DNA of 64,000 nt from assembly GCF_047556435.1 (NCBI RefSeq), contig NZ_CP180210.1:3844001-3908000 (forward strand), in the 5' to 3' direction. Made by a program: the position numbers and the translations under genes. Positions 27,675 through 36,711 of the stretch are shown piece by piece. The notes under the pieces were generated by a model. The model was not told where the DNA came from, searched no databases, and worked only from the letters and a program-made list of their open reading frames with translations. Positions within the stretch are counted from its first letter, which is position 1, and each line of letters starts with the position of its first letter. Source of the DNA: Alteromonas sp047556435 (GTDB taxonomy: Bacteria; Pseudomonadota; Gammaproteobacteria; Enterobacterales; Alteromonadaceae).

Positions 27675-28601
27675 ATGACACGTGTTGCCGGCTATACCGG
27701 CCGATTTGCTCCCTCTCCCTCTGGTCCACTGCATTTTGGCTCTCTGCTCGCGGCATTGGCCAGTTATCTTGACGCTCGCGCCAATGACGGTACATGGCTG
27801 GTGAGAATGGAAGATATCGATACGCCACGCTGCATAAAAGGCGCTGACAGCGATATCCTTCACACTCTTGAAAAATACGGATTGGAGTGGGACGGTGATG
27901 TGCTGTATCAGTCACATCAGCATGAAAGATATCAGGACACCCTGAACACGCTTCTGAATAAACAACAAGCGTATTATTGCACCTGTACCCGTAAAATGAT
28001 CAAAAATGCCGGTGGCGTGTATCCGGGAACATGTCGAGATGCCTCCCGCTCTCCGGAAAACGCAGCGACGCGGGCAAAGATAGTTACGCATCATAATCAG
28101 GTAAGCGATCGTGTCCAGGGCGATATTGTGATTGATGACCCTCATGCTCTCGAAGACCCTGTTATTAAACGTCGTGATGGTCTGTTTGCCTATAATTTAG
28201 TGGTCGTTATGGATGACGCCTTTCAGAATGTCACGCACATAGTTCGCGGCAGTGACCTGCTAACTACCACGGCTACCCAGCAAAGTTTATACGCATTGTT
28301 AGGTTACCCGCTCCCGACATACGCCCATATTCCAGTTGCATCGGTGACCCCCGGACGAAAACTCAGTAAGCAGAACCATGCCGCACCACTGAGCCTGACC
28401 AATATAGCGCAGACATTGACGACTGCCATGTCATTGCTGGGGTTACCGGTTTCTCAGGCTCCACAGGACGGCAACAGCCAAAGCCTGTTATCATGGGCAG
28501 TAGCAGAATGGGACGTGAATTTCGTACCCAAACGAAGTGAAATTATTGTCGATCGCTATCAATCCACTTATTATAGCGACCCTCAGGTTATAGCGGAGTA
28601 A
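27675..28601 (+). CDS. gluQRS: glutamyl-Q tRNA(Asp) synthetase
   Basis: Paralogue of the GluRS catalytic domain that adds glutamate to queuosine in tRNA(Asp). 308 aa without an anticodon-binding domain, as expected. Motifs: RFAPSPSGPLHFGSL near residue 10 (HIGH-like), MEDIDTPR near 45, zinc ligands in CTC and YPGTC near 100-120, and KLSKQNHA near 235 (KMSKS-like). Between dksA and pcnB, the standard gammaproteobacterial order. Confidence 0.95.
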   Translation: MTRVAGYTGRFAPSPSGPLHFGSLLAALASYLDARANDGTWLVRMEDIDTPRCIKGADSDILHTLEKYGLEWDGDVLYQSHQHERYQDTLNTLLNKQQAYYCTCTRKMIKNAGGVYPGTCRDASRSPENAATRAKIVTHHNQVSDRVQGDIVIDDPHALEDPVIKRRDGLFAYNLVVVMDDAFQNVTHIVRGSDLLTTTATQQSLYALLGYPLPTYAHIPVASVTPGRKLSKQNHAAPLSLTNIAQTLTTAMSLLGLPVSQAPQDGNSQSLLSWAVAEWDVNFVPKRSEIIVDRYQSTYYSDPQVIAE

Positions 28602-28606
28602 ACATC

Positions 28607-29998
28607 ATCATTAATCGCGTGTTCAAATCGGTGAAAGGCGTATTCAGCCGGGAAAAGTCCTCAGTTAATGGTATTGAGGGAGTCAAAATCCCGCGTGCCG
28701 AACATGGCATATCCCGTGAAGATATCAGTGAAAACGCATTGAAAGTATTATACCGGCTGAACAAAGCGGGCTTTCAGTCGTATCTCGTCGGCGGCTGCGT
28801 TCGGGACCTGATGATAGGGTTAAAGCCAAAAGATTTTGATGTCGTCACCGATGCTACACCTGAACAGATTAAAGGGTTGTTTAAAAACTGTCGACTAATT
28901 GGACGACGTTTTCGCCTCGCCCACATCGTATTTGGCAGAGAAATCATAGAAGTCGCCACATTCCGCGGTCACCACGCTGATGACCACGACGGCGATAAGA
29001 AAACCGCACTGGGCAAGCAGGATGAGCACGGCCAGTTAGTGCGCGACAACGTATTTGGTAGCATTGAAGAAGACGCGGAGCGAAGAGACTTCACTTTCAA
29101 TGCCATGTACTACTCGGTTGCTGATTTTACCGTTACTGACTTCGCCAACGGCATCGACGCTATCAAAAAACGCGAAGTGCGTTTAATTGGGGATCCTGAA
29201 ACCCGCTATCGTGAAGATCCCGTAAGGATGTTACGCGCAGTGCGCTTTGCCGCAAAACTGGAAATGCGCATCGACAACTCAGCCGCAGCCCCGATTAAAC
29301 CGCTGGCACATTTGCTGGGCAATATACCCCCTGCACGCCTGTTTGAGGAAACGCTGAAACTGTTTCTTTCCGGTCAGGGCGAACAGACATTCCTGAAGCT
29401 CCACGATTACGGACTTGTTGCCCCGCTTTTCCCGCAACTGGAGCCCTTACTCAAAGATCCAAACAGCCGGGAAATGCAGTTCATTCTGAAAGTACTGCGT
29501 AATACCGATGACCGGATTAACAGCAATCAGCGAGTTACGCCAGCGTTCCTTTACGCCGCACTGCTGTGGTATCCGCTGGAAGAGCAGTCTCAGAAACTGA
29601 TGGCTGAGTCAGGTCTCAACAGTCACGATGCGGTGAATATTGCCATGGGAGAGGTGATCAGCCGGCAAACCCAACGCATCATGATCCCGAAACGTTTTTC
29701 CACCGTTATCCGGGATATCTGGATTTTGCAGCAACGGTTACCGAAGCGTTTCGGGCGTCGCGCCTTCCAGCTTCTGACACATCCAAAATTCCGTGCCGGT
29801 TATGATTTCCTGCTGGTGCGTGGCCAGGTAGAAGGTGGAGAATTGCTGGAACTGGCTGAGTGGTGGACGCAATTCCAGCACGCTGACAACAATAAGCAAA
29901 AAGGCATGCTTAACAGCCTTCGCAAAGCGGAAGGGGGAAGCGATAAGCCACGCCGTCGCCGACGTAAAAGCAGCCCAAAAAAGGCACCTGATGCATAA
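28607..29998 (+). CDS. pcnB: poly(A) polymerase I, probable AUC/AUU start
   Basis: Adds 3' poly(A) tails that promote RNA decay. About 463 aa: nucleotidyltransferase core GGCVRDLMIGLKPKDFDVVTDA with catalytic DFD near residue 70, RRFRLAHIVFGREIIEVATFRGHH, RRDFTFNAMYY, and a basic Lys/Arg tail. The first conventional start is a GTG at 28619, 20 bases from GGAG (28595-28598). The in-frame ATC at 28607 (8-base spacing) and ATT at 28610 fit the ribosome site better, and the extra residues INRV align with TRV in the N-terminus of E. coli PcnB, which itself starts at AUU. I therefore place the start at 28607, give or take one codon. Confidence 0.9.
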   Translation: MINRVFKSVKGVFSREKSSVNGIEGVKIPRAEHGISREDISENALKVLYRLNKAGFQSYLVGGCVRDLMIGLKPKDFDVVTDATPEQIKGLFKNCRLIGRRFRLAHIVFGREIIEVATFRGHHADDHDGDKKTALGKQDEHGQLVRDNVFGSIEEDAERRDFTFNAMYYSVADFTVTDFANGIDAIKKREVRLIGDPETRYREDPVRMLRAVRFAAKLEMRIDNSAAAPIKPLAHLLGNIPPARLFEETLKLFLSGQGEQTFLKLHDYGLVAPLFPQLEPLLKDPNSREMQFILKVLRNTDDRINSNQRVTPAFLYAALLWYPLEEQSQKLMAESGLNSHDAVNIAMGEVISRQTQRIMIPKRFSTVIRDIWILQQRLPKRFGRRAFQLLTHPKFRAGYDFLLVRGQVEGGELLELAEWWTQFQHADNNKQKGMLNSLRKAEGGSDKPRRRRRKSSPKKAPDA

Positions 29999-30488
29999 AG
30001 AACACGTTTATCTTGGTCTGGGAAGTAACTTAGGTGAATCGGAAGAAACGCTGCACCGGGCCTTTGACGCGATAAATAATATTGAAGATACGCGCTTACT
30101 GCGAAAATCCTCGCTGTATTCGAGTACGCCGATGGGTCCGCAGGATCAACCTGACTACGTCAATGCGGTATGCCTTATTGAAACCGCACTGAAACCTCAC
30201 AGTTTGCTAAAGCAACTTCAGGCCATAGAACTGGCGTATGGCCGGGAACGCAAAGGTGAACGTTGGGGGCCACGCACACTCGACCTGGATATTCTCCTTT
30301 ATGGTGCAGAGTCGGTGGCGACAACAGATTTAATTATTCCACACAGCGGCATGTCGCAGCGCGAATTCGTTCTGGTCCCGTTGTTTGAGATTGCCCCCAA
30401 TATGATTATGCCTGACGGCAAACCGATCGCACAGTGGGTAGCCAACTGCACACTGGATGGCCTTCGCCGCCTGCGCACTTCCAATTAG
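29991..30488 (+). CDS. folK: HPPK, dihydropterin pyrophosphokinase FolK
   Basis: Transfers pyrophosphate from ATP to 6-hydroxymethyl-dihydropterin in folate synthesis. 165 aa with VYLGLGSNLG near the start, the pterin-binding YVNAVCLIET, and the signature RWGPRTLDLDILLYG near 85-100. The ATG at 29991 overlaps the end of pcnB by 8 bp; a longer frame runs upstream inside pcnB but has no support. Confidence 0.95.
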   Translation: MHKEHVYLGLGSNLGESEETLHRAFDAINNIEDTRLLRKSSLYSSTPMGPQDQPDYVNAVCLIETALKPHSLLKQLQAIELAYGRERKGERWGPRTLDLDILLYGAESVATTDLIIPHSGMSQREFVLVPLFEIAPNMIMPDGKPIAQWVANCTLDGLRRLRTSN

Positions 30489-30541
30489 TCACAAAATCCG
30501 TATAGTTCGCCAATCAACGTATCGATTTCAGGATAGTTGTC

Positions 30542-31336
30542 ATGAAAAAAGTCACGGTTTCCGGTTTACTTTCCAAAAAGCAGTCCGGAGAAAAAATTGC
30601 GGCACTGACTGCCTATGACGCCAGCTTCGCCAAAATGTTTGATGAACAGGGCATTGATATTATGCTCATTGGTGACTCTCTGGGCATGGTTCTGCAGGGT
30701 CAGGATGATACACTGCCGGTAACCACCGACGACATCGCCTACCATACCCGTGCAGTAAGACGCGGGACTTCCCGCGCGTTTGTCATCGCCGACATGCCGT
30801 TCATGAGCTACAGCACTCCCGAGGTGGCCTTTAGTAATGCCGCCACGTTAATGGCAGTAGGCGCCAGCATGGTTAAGCTGGAAGGTGGCAGCTGGCTGGC
30901 TGAGACTATCACCGGTTTAAACCAACGTGGTGTACCTGTGTGTGGGCACCTGGGTCTGACTCCCCAATCGGTTCACGTATTTGGCGGGTTTAAAGTTCAG
31001 GGGCGTGAACAGGACAAGGCAGCCAAACTTATTGAGGAAGCCATAGCCCTGGAACAGGCAGGCGCTCAGTTGCTGGTGCTTGAATGTGTGCCCTCTTCGC
31101 TGGGCAAGGCGGTAACGGAAAAAGTCTCCATTCCGGTTATCGGTATTGGCGCCGGTAAAGATACTGACGGGCAGATTTTAGTCATGCATGACATGTTTGG
31201 CATCAGTGCCAACTATATGCCGAAATTTTCAAAAAATTATCTGGTTGAGACAGGTGATATGCGCAAGGCCGTAAAGAAGTACATTGATGATGTACAAACG
31301 GGCGCTTTTCCCTCGGCTGCACACAGTTTCGAATAA
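30542..31336 (+). CDS. panB: ketopantoate hydroxymethyltransferase
   Basis: First step of the pantoate branch: alpha-ketoisovalerate plus methylene-THF gives ketopantoate. 264 aa, as in E. coli. Motifs: ALTAYDASFAKMFD near 22, the metal-binding IGDSLGMVLQG near 41, DMPFMSY near 84 and the Glu of LECVP near 181. Lies 2 bp before panC, clearly one operon. Confidence 0.97.
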   Translation: MKKVTVSGLLSKKQSGEKIAALTAYDASFAKMFDEQGIDIMLIGDSLGMVLQGQDDTLPVTTDDIAYHTRAVRRGTSRAFVIADMPFMSYSTPEVAFSNAATLMAVGASMVKLEGGSWLAETITGLNQRGVPVCGHLGLTPQSVHVFGGFKVQGREQDKAAKLIEEAIALEQAGAQLLVLECVPSSLGKAVTEKVSIPVIGIGAGKDTDGQILVMHDMFGISANYMPKFSKNYLVETGDMRKAVKKYIDDVQTGAFPSAAHSFE

Positions 31337-31338
31337 TC

Positions 31339-32190
31339 ATGAAAAACCTTACTACCATTGCTGATTTGCGGGACCTCCGAAAAGGCTGGCGTCAGGCGGG
31401 TAAGTCCGTTGGATTTGTACCCACCATGGGCAACCTGCATAACGGTCACTTGCAGTTAGTTCGCGAAGCAAAAAAGCACTGCGATGTTGTCGTTGTCAGT
31501 ATTTTTGTGAATCCCATGCAGTTTGGCGCGAACGAAGACCTGGACGCCTATCCGCGTACGCTGGAAGCCGATCAGCAGAAGCTTATGTCACTGGCAGTTG
31601 ATGCGTTGTTTCTGCCCACCGCGGACATCATGTACCCGAAAGGGCTCGATCAGCAAACCTTTGTCGAGGTGCCGGGTATTTCTGATGTGGTTTGTGGCGC
31701 CAGCAGGCCGGGTCACTTCCGCGGTGTTGCGACGGTAGTCACTAAGCTGTTCAACATGGTCCAGCCAGAACACGCTTTTTTCGGCGAGAAGGACTATCAA
31801 CAGTTGCAGGTAATAAAAGCGCTGGTAGAAGACTTGTCCATGGATATTCAGATCCACGGTGTCCCTACTGAGAGAGAAGCATCCGGTTTAGCGATGAGCT
31901 CTCGAAATGGTTACCTCAGCGACGAACAGAGACAAACGGCATCAACGCTAAATGCACTGATGCTGTCACTTCGTAACGATATTCTTCAGGGTGAACGCGA
32001 CTACACCGCCCTTGAAGCGAAGTACTCAACATCTCTAAACGACGCCGGATTCACTACAGACTACGTGTCTGTTCGCCATGCCAGAACACTGCAAAACGCG
32101 ACAGCGGATGATCAGGACCTCGTCATTCTCATTGCCGCCTACCTTGGCAAAACACGGCTTATTGATAATATTCAGGTGCATCTCTCCTGA
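31339..32190 (+). CDS. panC: pantothenate synthetase
   Basis: Joins pantoate and beta-alanine with ATP. 283 aa with the HIGH-type PTMGNLHNGHL near residue 27, SIFVNPMQFG near 54, FGEKDYQQL near 150 and the KMSKS-like region GLAMSSRNGYL near 183. Operon with panB. panD, the usual source of beta-alanine, is not present; the convergent PLP enzyme panP probably replaces it. Confidence 0.97.
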   Translation: MKNLTTIADLRDLRKGWRQAGKSVGFVPTMGNLHNGHLQLVREAKKHCDVVVVSIFVNPMQFGANEDLDAYPRTLEADQQKLMSLAVDALFLPTADIMYPKGLDQQTFVEVPGISDVVCGASRPGHFRGVATVVTKLFNMVQPEHAFFGEKDYQQLQVIKALVEDLSMDIQIHGVPTEREASGLAMSSRNGYLSDEQRQTASTLNALMLSLRNDILQGERDYTALEAKYSTSLNDAGFTTDYVSVRHARTLQNATADDQDLVILIAAYLGKTRLIDNIQVHLS

Positions 32191-32216
32191 TAGTCAGGTC
32201 AACACCGTTGCAACAC

Positions 32217-32268
32217 GACATCAAAAAGAAAAAGCCGGACGACTGTCCGGCTTTTTCTTTTTGATGTC
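32217..32268. terminator. perfect 24-bp hairpin terminator after panC
   Basis: Arms 32217-32240 and 32245-32268 are perfectly complementary over 24 bp with loop GACT. The core AAAAAGCCGGAC/GTCCGGCTTTTT is a classical intrinsic terminator working in both directions. The extended arms make the hairpin unusually long. It separates panC from the convergent panP. Confidence 0.93.
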
Positions 32269-32348
32269 CAGCGTTGGCACTTATCGTACGTCGCTTTTAC
32301 TCCCGACGCTTTTTTCGACATACCAATGGCAGTGCAATTTTAAAATGG

Positions 32349-33983
32349 CTATGCCGTTAGCGAGCGCTCACTTTTTGTTAATGCCCGCCACACTTTAGTG
32401 CCTGTCGCAATCAGATGTTGCTCGGCCAGAATGGCGGCAAGATCTTTATGTGTAGTTAATGGATTCGCCAGCACCACCCGGAACACAGTAATAGAGCCGT
32501 CAGGATAATCCGGCGCTTCCAGACGCGTTCGAGACACAAACGATTTACCGGCTTCACGCTGTTGCTTCTGCACATTCACTACCAGCCGGTCTACTTTTTG
32601 GTTTAACTTGTGCCGCGCCGTTCCTTCCGTACTTTTTAACGCTGCCTGAACGCTCGCAGGGCATACACGGTATGTTAGCAATGACAACGTTGGGGAGGTC
32701 ACCAGCTCGAAATCAGGGTGACGCTCAATCATATCGGCAAAGGCTTTTGCTTTCTCGATACTCTGATCAATTAACAGCTCATAGCCACGGCGTCCAAATA
32801 TATGCAGTGAAGCATACACCATCATTGCCATACCATTGCGCGACCCTTCCAGTGTGGTGGCCCCTAAATCTTTGGAGCCTTCACGCAAAATATACTGTGC
32901 GTGGTGACGCACGGCGTTAGCATCTTCCGGATTTTTAAACAGTGCCATACCCGCGCCCATTGGCACATACATTTGCTTGTGCGCGTCAATGGTGACCGAG
33001 TCTGCCCGGTCAATGCCTTTCAAACGGTGGCGGTACTGATTGGAAAACAGCGTGGCGCCTCCCCAGGCAGCATCAACGTGGAACCAGCAACCCAGCTCCT
33101 GTGCTACGTCAGCCAGCTCATCAAGGGGATCGACGTGACCGGTTTCTGTGGTTCCACCAATCCCTACGATTGCCAGCAGCTTGTTTCCCTCTTCCTGGTA
33201 GCGTTTCCCTGCCGCAAGGGCTTCTTCAGGACGTAAGGTTTGTTCTGGACAGGGTAATGAAATTAACTGCTCACGCCCCAGTCCCAGCGCATCAACCGCT
33301 TTAGAAAGCGAATAGTGGCCGCGTTTTGAGCACATCACGCCCATGTTGTTAATACCGTAAGCACGATAAGCAGAGGCCAATCCGGCCTTTGCTACACCGC
33401 TAAAGCCATCTTTCGGGCCGAGTACTTTATTACGGGCTACCCATAACGCCGTGATATTGGCGACCGTGCCGCCCGAGCAGAAAGCGCCCAGCGCATGACG
33501 TGCGCTGTGAAGATATTCGTCGTAGTAGTCTTCACTGCGATCATATATGAGGTTATGCATCATCCCCAGCACTTGCCGCTCGAGCGGTGTAAACGCTTTG
33601 GAGGTTTCGATTTTCACCAGGTTCTGGTTCAGGCCCACCAGTAACTTCGCCAGTGGTAAATGAAAATACGGCAATGCCGAGGTCATATGACCGATAAACG
33701 TTGGTGAATAAGTGTTAACTGAATGCGCCACCAGCTTATTCAGCAAGCTTTCGGCATGCGACGACACAAACTCCGGCGATTCCGGTACGCGGGAGTCAGA
33801 AAAGTCCTGCTCTATCTCTTCCAGCGAGGTCTTTTTGGTTACCACGTGCTGAGACAGAAAGTCCAGAATATTGTCTGACAGATGCTGCTCGATCTGAGCC
33901 AGTTTGGAGTCTTTGTGCTCAGGCTTGGTAAAGACCCGGAACAAGTGCTTCAGACTAACTTGTGCTTCACCCACTGAACGCAC
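32349..33983 (-). CDS. panP: PLP-dependent aspartate 1-decarboxylase PanP
   Basis: Group II PLP decarboxylase. 544 aa with AFCSGGTVANITALWVARN near 168 (phosphate binding), the HVDAAWGGA Asp region near 300 and the Schiff-base Lys in TIDAHKQMYVPMG near 333. Enzymes of this subfamily next to panBC in vibrios and other marine gammaproteobacteria make beta-alanine from aspartate in place of the pyruvoyl enzyme PanD. The location directly behind panB-panC supports that role here; glutamate or another amino-acid decarboxylase activity remains possible. The start ATG at 33983 has no clear competitor. Confidence 0.85.
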   Translation of the reverse strand: MRSVGEAQVSLKHLFRVFTKPEHKDSKLAQIEQHLSDNILDFLSQHVVTKKTSLEEIEQDFSDSRVPESPEFVSSHAESLLNKLVAHSVNTYSPTFIGHMTSALPYFHLPLAKLLVGLNQNLVKIETSKAFTPLERQVLGMMHNLIYDRSEDYYDEYLHSARHALGAFCSGGTVANITALWVARNKVLGPKDGFSGVAKAGLASAYRAYGINNMGVMCSKRGHYSLSKAVDALGLGREQLISLPCPEQTLRPEEALAAGKRYQEEGNKLLAIVGIGGTTETGHVDPLDELADVAQELGCWFHVDAAWGGATLFSNQYRHRLKGIDRADSVTIDAHKQMYVPMGAGMALFKNPEDANAVRHHAQYILREGSKDLGATTLEGSRNGMAMMVYASLHIFGRRGYELLIDQSIEKAKAFADMIERHPDFELVTSPTLSLLTYRVCPASVQAALKSTEGTARHKLNQKVDRLVVNVQKQQREAGKSFVSRTRLEAPDYPDGSITVFRVVLANPLTTHKDLAAILAEQHLIATGTKVWRALTKSERSLTA

Positions 33984-34371
33984 CTCATGATTTGCTACCG
34001 ATTGCCAGCATAATTACTGACGCCTGCGATTCTGGCTTTCCGCTACACTGTGCAACGCACTGACAGGCGCACTGAAAACTTAGCAATCGTCTTTCAAAGA
34101 GGCGAACTTTACCCCAGAATGGGAGCTACGCCAAGGGTGGATTATGCCATGGCACAGCGTTGATGTCTGTTTGCAACGCCACTCCTTAGTCATTTTTCTG
34201 CGGTCTGGGCTTTCGCCCTTATACTGTCCGGCTGCATGTGAAGGATACTGGCTTTTGCTGTTCTTATGCCGCTGGCTTCCATGCCCCGCTGTCTAGGACA
34301 GTCCAGTCAGAATATTGGTATTTGGCTCTCCTCTGCTATAGTCAGAAGAAGGAAAAACAGGAAACCGGACT
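33984..34371. other. divergent intergenic region panP / EAL gene
   Basis: About 390 bp with no convincing gene. It should carry the promoters of both flanking genes. AGGAAA about 9 bases before 34372 is a ribosome site for the EAL gene. I found no clear operator. Confidence 0.4.
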
Positions 34372-35091
34372 ATGCCGATTCGCGAGGTTACTGACACATT
34401 TAATCTGGACGATATTGTGCCTTATTTTCAGCCTATCGTTGATCTGGAAAATCAGCGCGTGTGGCGTTACGAGTGCCTGGCACGCCTTATCACGCAAAAC
34501 GACAAAACGTTTTTACCCAGTGAATTTTTGTATCTACTGGAACGCCATAATCATGTTCACCAGCTGACGGAAACCATGTTTTGTCAGAGCGCTCGTTACT
34601 TCGAAGACGTGAATATTCCCTGGAATATCAATCTGAACGCCAGCGACCTGTCGAACGACGCCCTGACCAGTAAGCTAATTGCACATCTGGCTAACTACCC
34701 AAACGCCAGCAGGGTTAGCGTAGAAGTGAGTGCCAGTGCCGCGCTAAGCCATCAGTCTCAATTGCATACCTTCATTGACCGCAGCCTGCACAGCGGCCTT
34801 GGCGTATTTATCGATAACCTGGGTACATCGCCGGGCAATATTAAAACGCTCCTGTCCATGCCAATCCGGGGCATCAAGCTGGCAGGAGGACTTATTCGTC
34901 ACTATGACTCGCAAGGGGAAGTCAGAGAGTTTGTGGATCATGTGTTGGAAATGACGCACGAACGCAGCATCAGCGTTGTCGCTGAACATATCGAGAACGA
35001 AGACATTCTGGAAAAAGTCAGAAAGCTACCCATTCGCTATGCGCAGGGCTATGTGTTCAGTAAACCCATTCCGGCACCAACCAAACACTAA
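34372..35091 (+). CDS. stand-alone EAL-domain protein, probably catalytically dead
   Basis: A 239-aa protein that is a single EAL domain without GGDEF, HDOD or membrane parts. Conserved positions seen: PYFQPIVDLEN near 17, YECLAR (ECL for EAL) near 33, NINLNASDL near 84, VEVSASA, IDNLGTSPG near 145 (DDFG motif changed to DNLG), IKLAGGL near 165 (Asp after Lys lost), VAEHIEN near 206 and AQGYVFSKP near 224. Loss of two metal-binding Asp positions argues for a c-di-GMP receptor or inactive protein, not a phosphodiesterase. That is inference from family rules. Confidence 0.85.
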   Translation: MPIREVTDTFNLDDIVPYFQPIVDLENQRVWRYECLARLITQNDKTFLPSEFLYLLERHNHVHQLTETMFCQSARYFEDVNIPWNINLNASDLSNDALTSKLIAHLANYPNASRVSVEVSASAALSHQSQLHTFIDRSLHSGLGVFIDNLGTSPGNIKTLLSMPIRGIKLAGGLIRHYDSQGEVREFVDHVLEMTHERSISVVAEHIENEDILEKVRKLPIRYAQGYVFSKPIPAPTKH

Positions 35092-35208
35092 CGGTGTCAC
35101 TTTCTCGGTTAGCAACGCCAATCGCTTTTACACTACAGGGAGCAAAGAAATACGCAAAGCGGCGTCTATGTTGCCCGGTACCGACAGTAGACGCCTAACC
35201 AGCGCCAG

Positions 35209-35886
35209 CTACGCCGCTTCCTCGGCAAAACACAATAGCTTCCAGCACACCTGCCCGCTGCGGCGGTATTTCCGCTCGAATGGCGTGAAATGATCATCGC
35301 CAGTAATTTCTTCAAGTGATGAGGCCAGACCATAATGCGCGCTGGCCTGAGCAAACTCCATTAAATACAGCGGCCAGTTACTTCTGACTTCTACCGTTTG
35401 GCATAACGCCATCAGGTCTGCCATCGCCGCACTGGCATACCAGCGCTTCTGAATTTGCGCACTTTTCGGATACGGGTTGGGATACAGCAAATAATGCTTT
35501 TCCACCAGCCAGTCTGACTGACGTAACAACCGCCAGAAATCATTCACATCGGCTCTGATGACCCGGTAATTATGGCTGTCGGCTGCATAACTTGTGTGCT
35601 TTTCGACACGCTGAGCTGACTTGTCCAGCCCGATTACCCGATGATCCGGGTAGATAGCGGCCAGTTTCGCCGTACTCTCTCCAACACCACAGCACGAATC
35701 CAGGATCAGTGGCCCACGGTAGTCGGCGAGCCAACGCTCCATTTCGGCGAACGCCTGTTTTGTGTGCTCACCTACCGGACGCTGGTTTTCGGCGCTCTGA
35801 TAGCGTTTTACCAGCGCATCCAGCTTTTCGTGAATCCCCGTTTGGTTAGTCGTAATGCTGCGGGAATTTCCCTCTGGCTGTGACAT
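35209..35886 (-). CDS. TrmB-like SAM-dependent methyltransferase
   Basis: A 225-aa Rossmann methyltransferase resembling tRNA (guanine-N7) methyltransferase TrmB: LILDSCCGVGESTAKLA near 58 (SAM loop), IGLDKSAQRVEKH near 83, the TrmB-like YPNPYPKSAQIQKRWY near 130 (TrmB has PDPWPK) and a C-terminal TPFERKYRRSGQ. The altered PDP motif and SCCGVGEST loop suggest a diverged paralogue, so tRNA m7G46 activity should not be assumed. It overlaps the ABC permease gene by 1 bp (TAATG), so it is the last gene of an ABC exporter operon. Confidence 0.75.
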   Translation of the reverse strand: MSQPEGNSRSITTNQTGIHEKLDALVKRYQSAENQRPVGEHTKQAFAEMERWLADYRGPLILDSCCGVGESTAKLAAIYPDHRVIGLDKSAQRVEKHTSYAADSHNYRVIRADVNDFWRLLRQSDWLVEKHYLLYPNPYPKSAQIQKRWYASAAMADLMALCQTVEVRSNWPLYLMEFAQASAHYGLASSLEEITGDDHFTPFERKYRRSGQVCWKLLCFAEEAA

Positions 35887-36710
35887 TAGCTACGGATCCC
35901 CTTACCGGTTTTCAGAAGGTAATAGGCAATACCAAACAACAAGGCATTAAACCCAATCAGCAGCATAACCGACGTCACAATACCCACATCAGACACCCCA
36001 AGGAAACCATAGCGGAAACCATTTACCATATAAACTACAGGATTGGCCTTACTCACCCACTGCCAGAACTCAGGCAGTAGTGTCAGAGAGTAAAACACAC
36101 CACCAAGGTAAGTTAGCGGTGTCAGCACGAAGGTGGGTACCACACTGATATCATCAAAGGTTTTTGCAAATACCGCATTGATCAATCCTGCGGTAGCAAA
36201 CAGCGTAGAGGTCAGGATCAGCGTCAGCACAATGACGCCAAGATTGTGAATTTGCACGTCGACAAAGAACAGCGACACCAGCGTGACAATCACGCCGATA
36301 ATCATGGCCCGCGCTACACCGCCACCAACATAACCCAGAATAATGACTGCTGTTGGCACCGGCGCCACCAGCAACTCTTCAATATTGCGCTGGAATTTTG
36401 CGCTGAAGAACGACGACGACACATTCGAATACGAGTTGGTGATCACTGACATCATAATGAGGCCCGGCACAATAAATTCCATGTAGGTAAAGCCACCCAT
36501 CTGCCCAATACGATCGCCAATCAGACTGCCGAAGATGATAAAGTACAAACTCATGGTGATTGCCGGAGGAACCAGGGTTTGCACCCAAATGCGCAAAAAG
36601 CGGGTACATTCCTTTATCCAGATGGTATTTAACGCCACCCAGTTTTGTGCGAACCAGCCTTTTTGTGCTGGCTGTACCTCAGACTGTGTCTCTGTTCTGG
36701 ACTGCGTCAT
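35886..36710 (-). CDS. ABC-2 type transporter permease, YadH-like
   Basis: A 274-aa membrane protein of the ABC-2 family with six predicted helices; LNTIWIKECTRFLRIWVQTLVPPAITMSLYF near 29 and LTPLTYLGGVFYSLTLLPEFWQ near 198 are typical of the YadH group. It pairs with the ATPase encoded 1 bp upstream. Substrate unknown. In E. coli yadGH also lie near panBCD, so the location may be ancestral. Confidence 0.88.
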   Translation of the reverse strand: MTQSRTETQSEVQPAQKGWFAQNWVALNTIWIKECTRFLRIWVQTLVPPAITMSLYFIIFGSLIGDRIGQMGGFTYMEFIVPGLIMMSVITNSYSNVSSSFFSAKFQRNIEELLVAPVPTAVIILGYVGGGVARAMIIGVIVTLVSLFFVDVQIHNLGVIVLTLILTSTLFATAGLINAVFAKTFDDISVVPTFVLTPLTYLGGVFYSLTLLPEFWQWVSKANPVVYMVNGFRYGFLGVSDVGIVTSVMLLIGFNALLFGIAYYLLKTGKGIRS

Positions 36711-36711
36711 A

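Noticed and set aside
27258..27863. 201-codon frame antisense to dksA and gluQRS
   Set aside because: Overlaps two conserved genes on the other strand and has no recognisable motifs.
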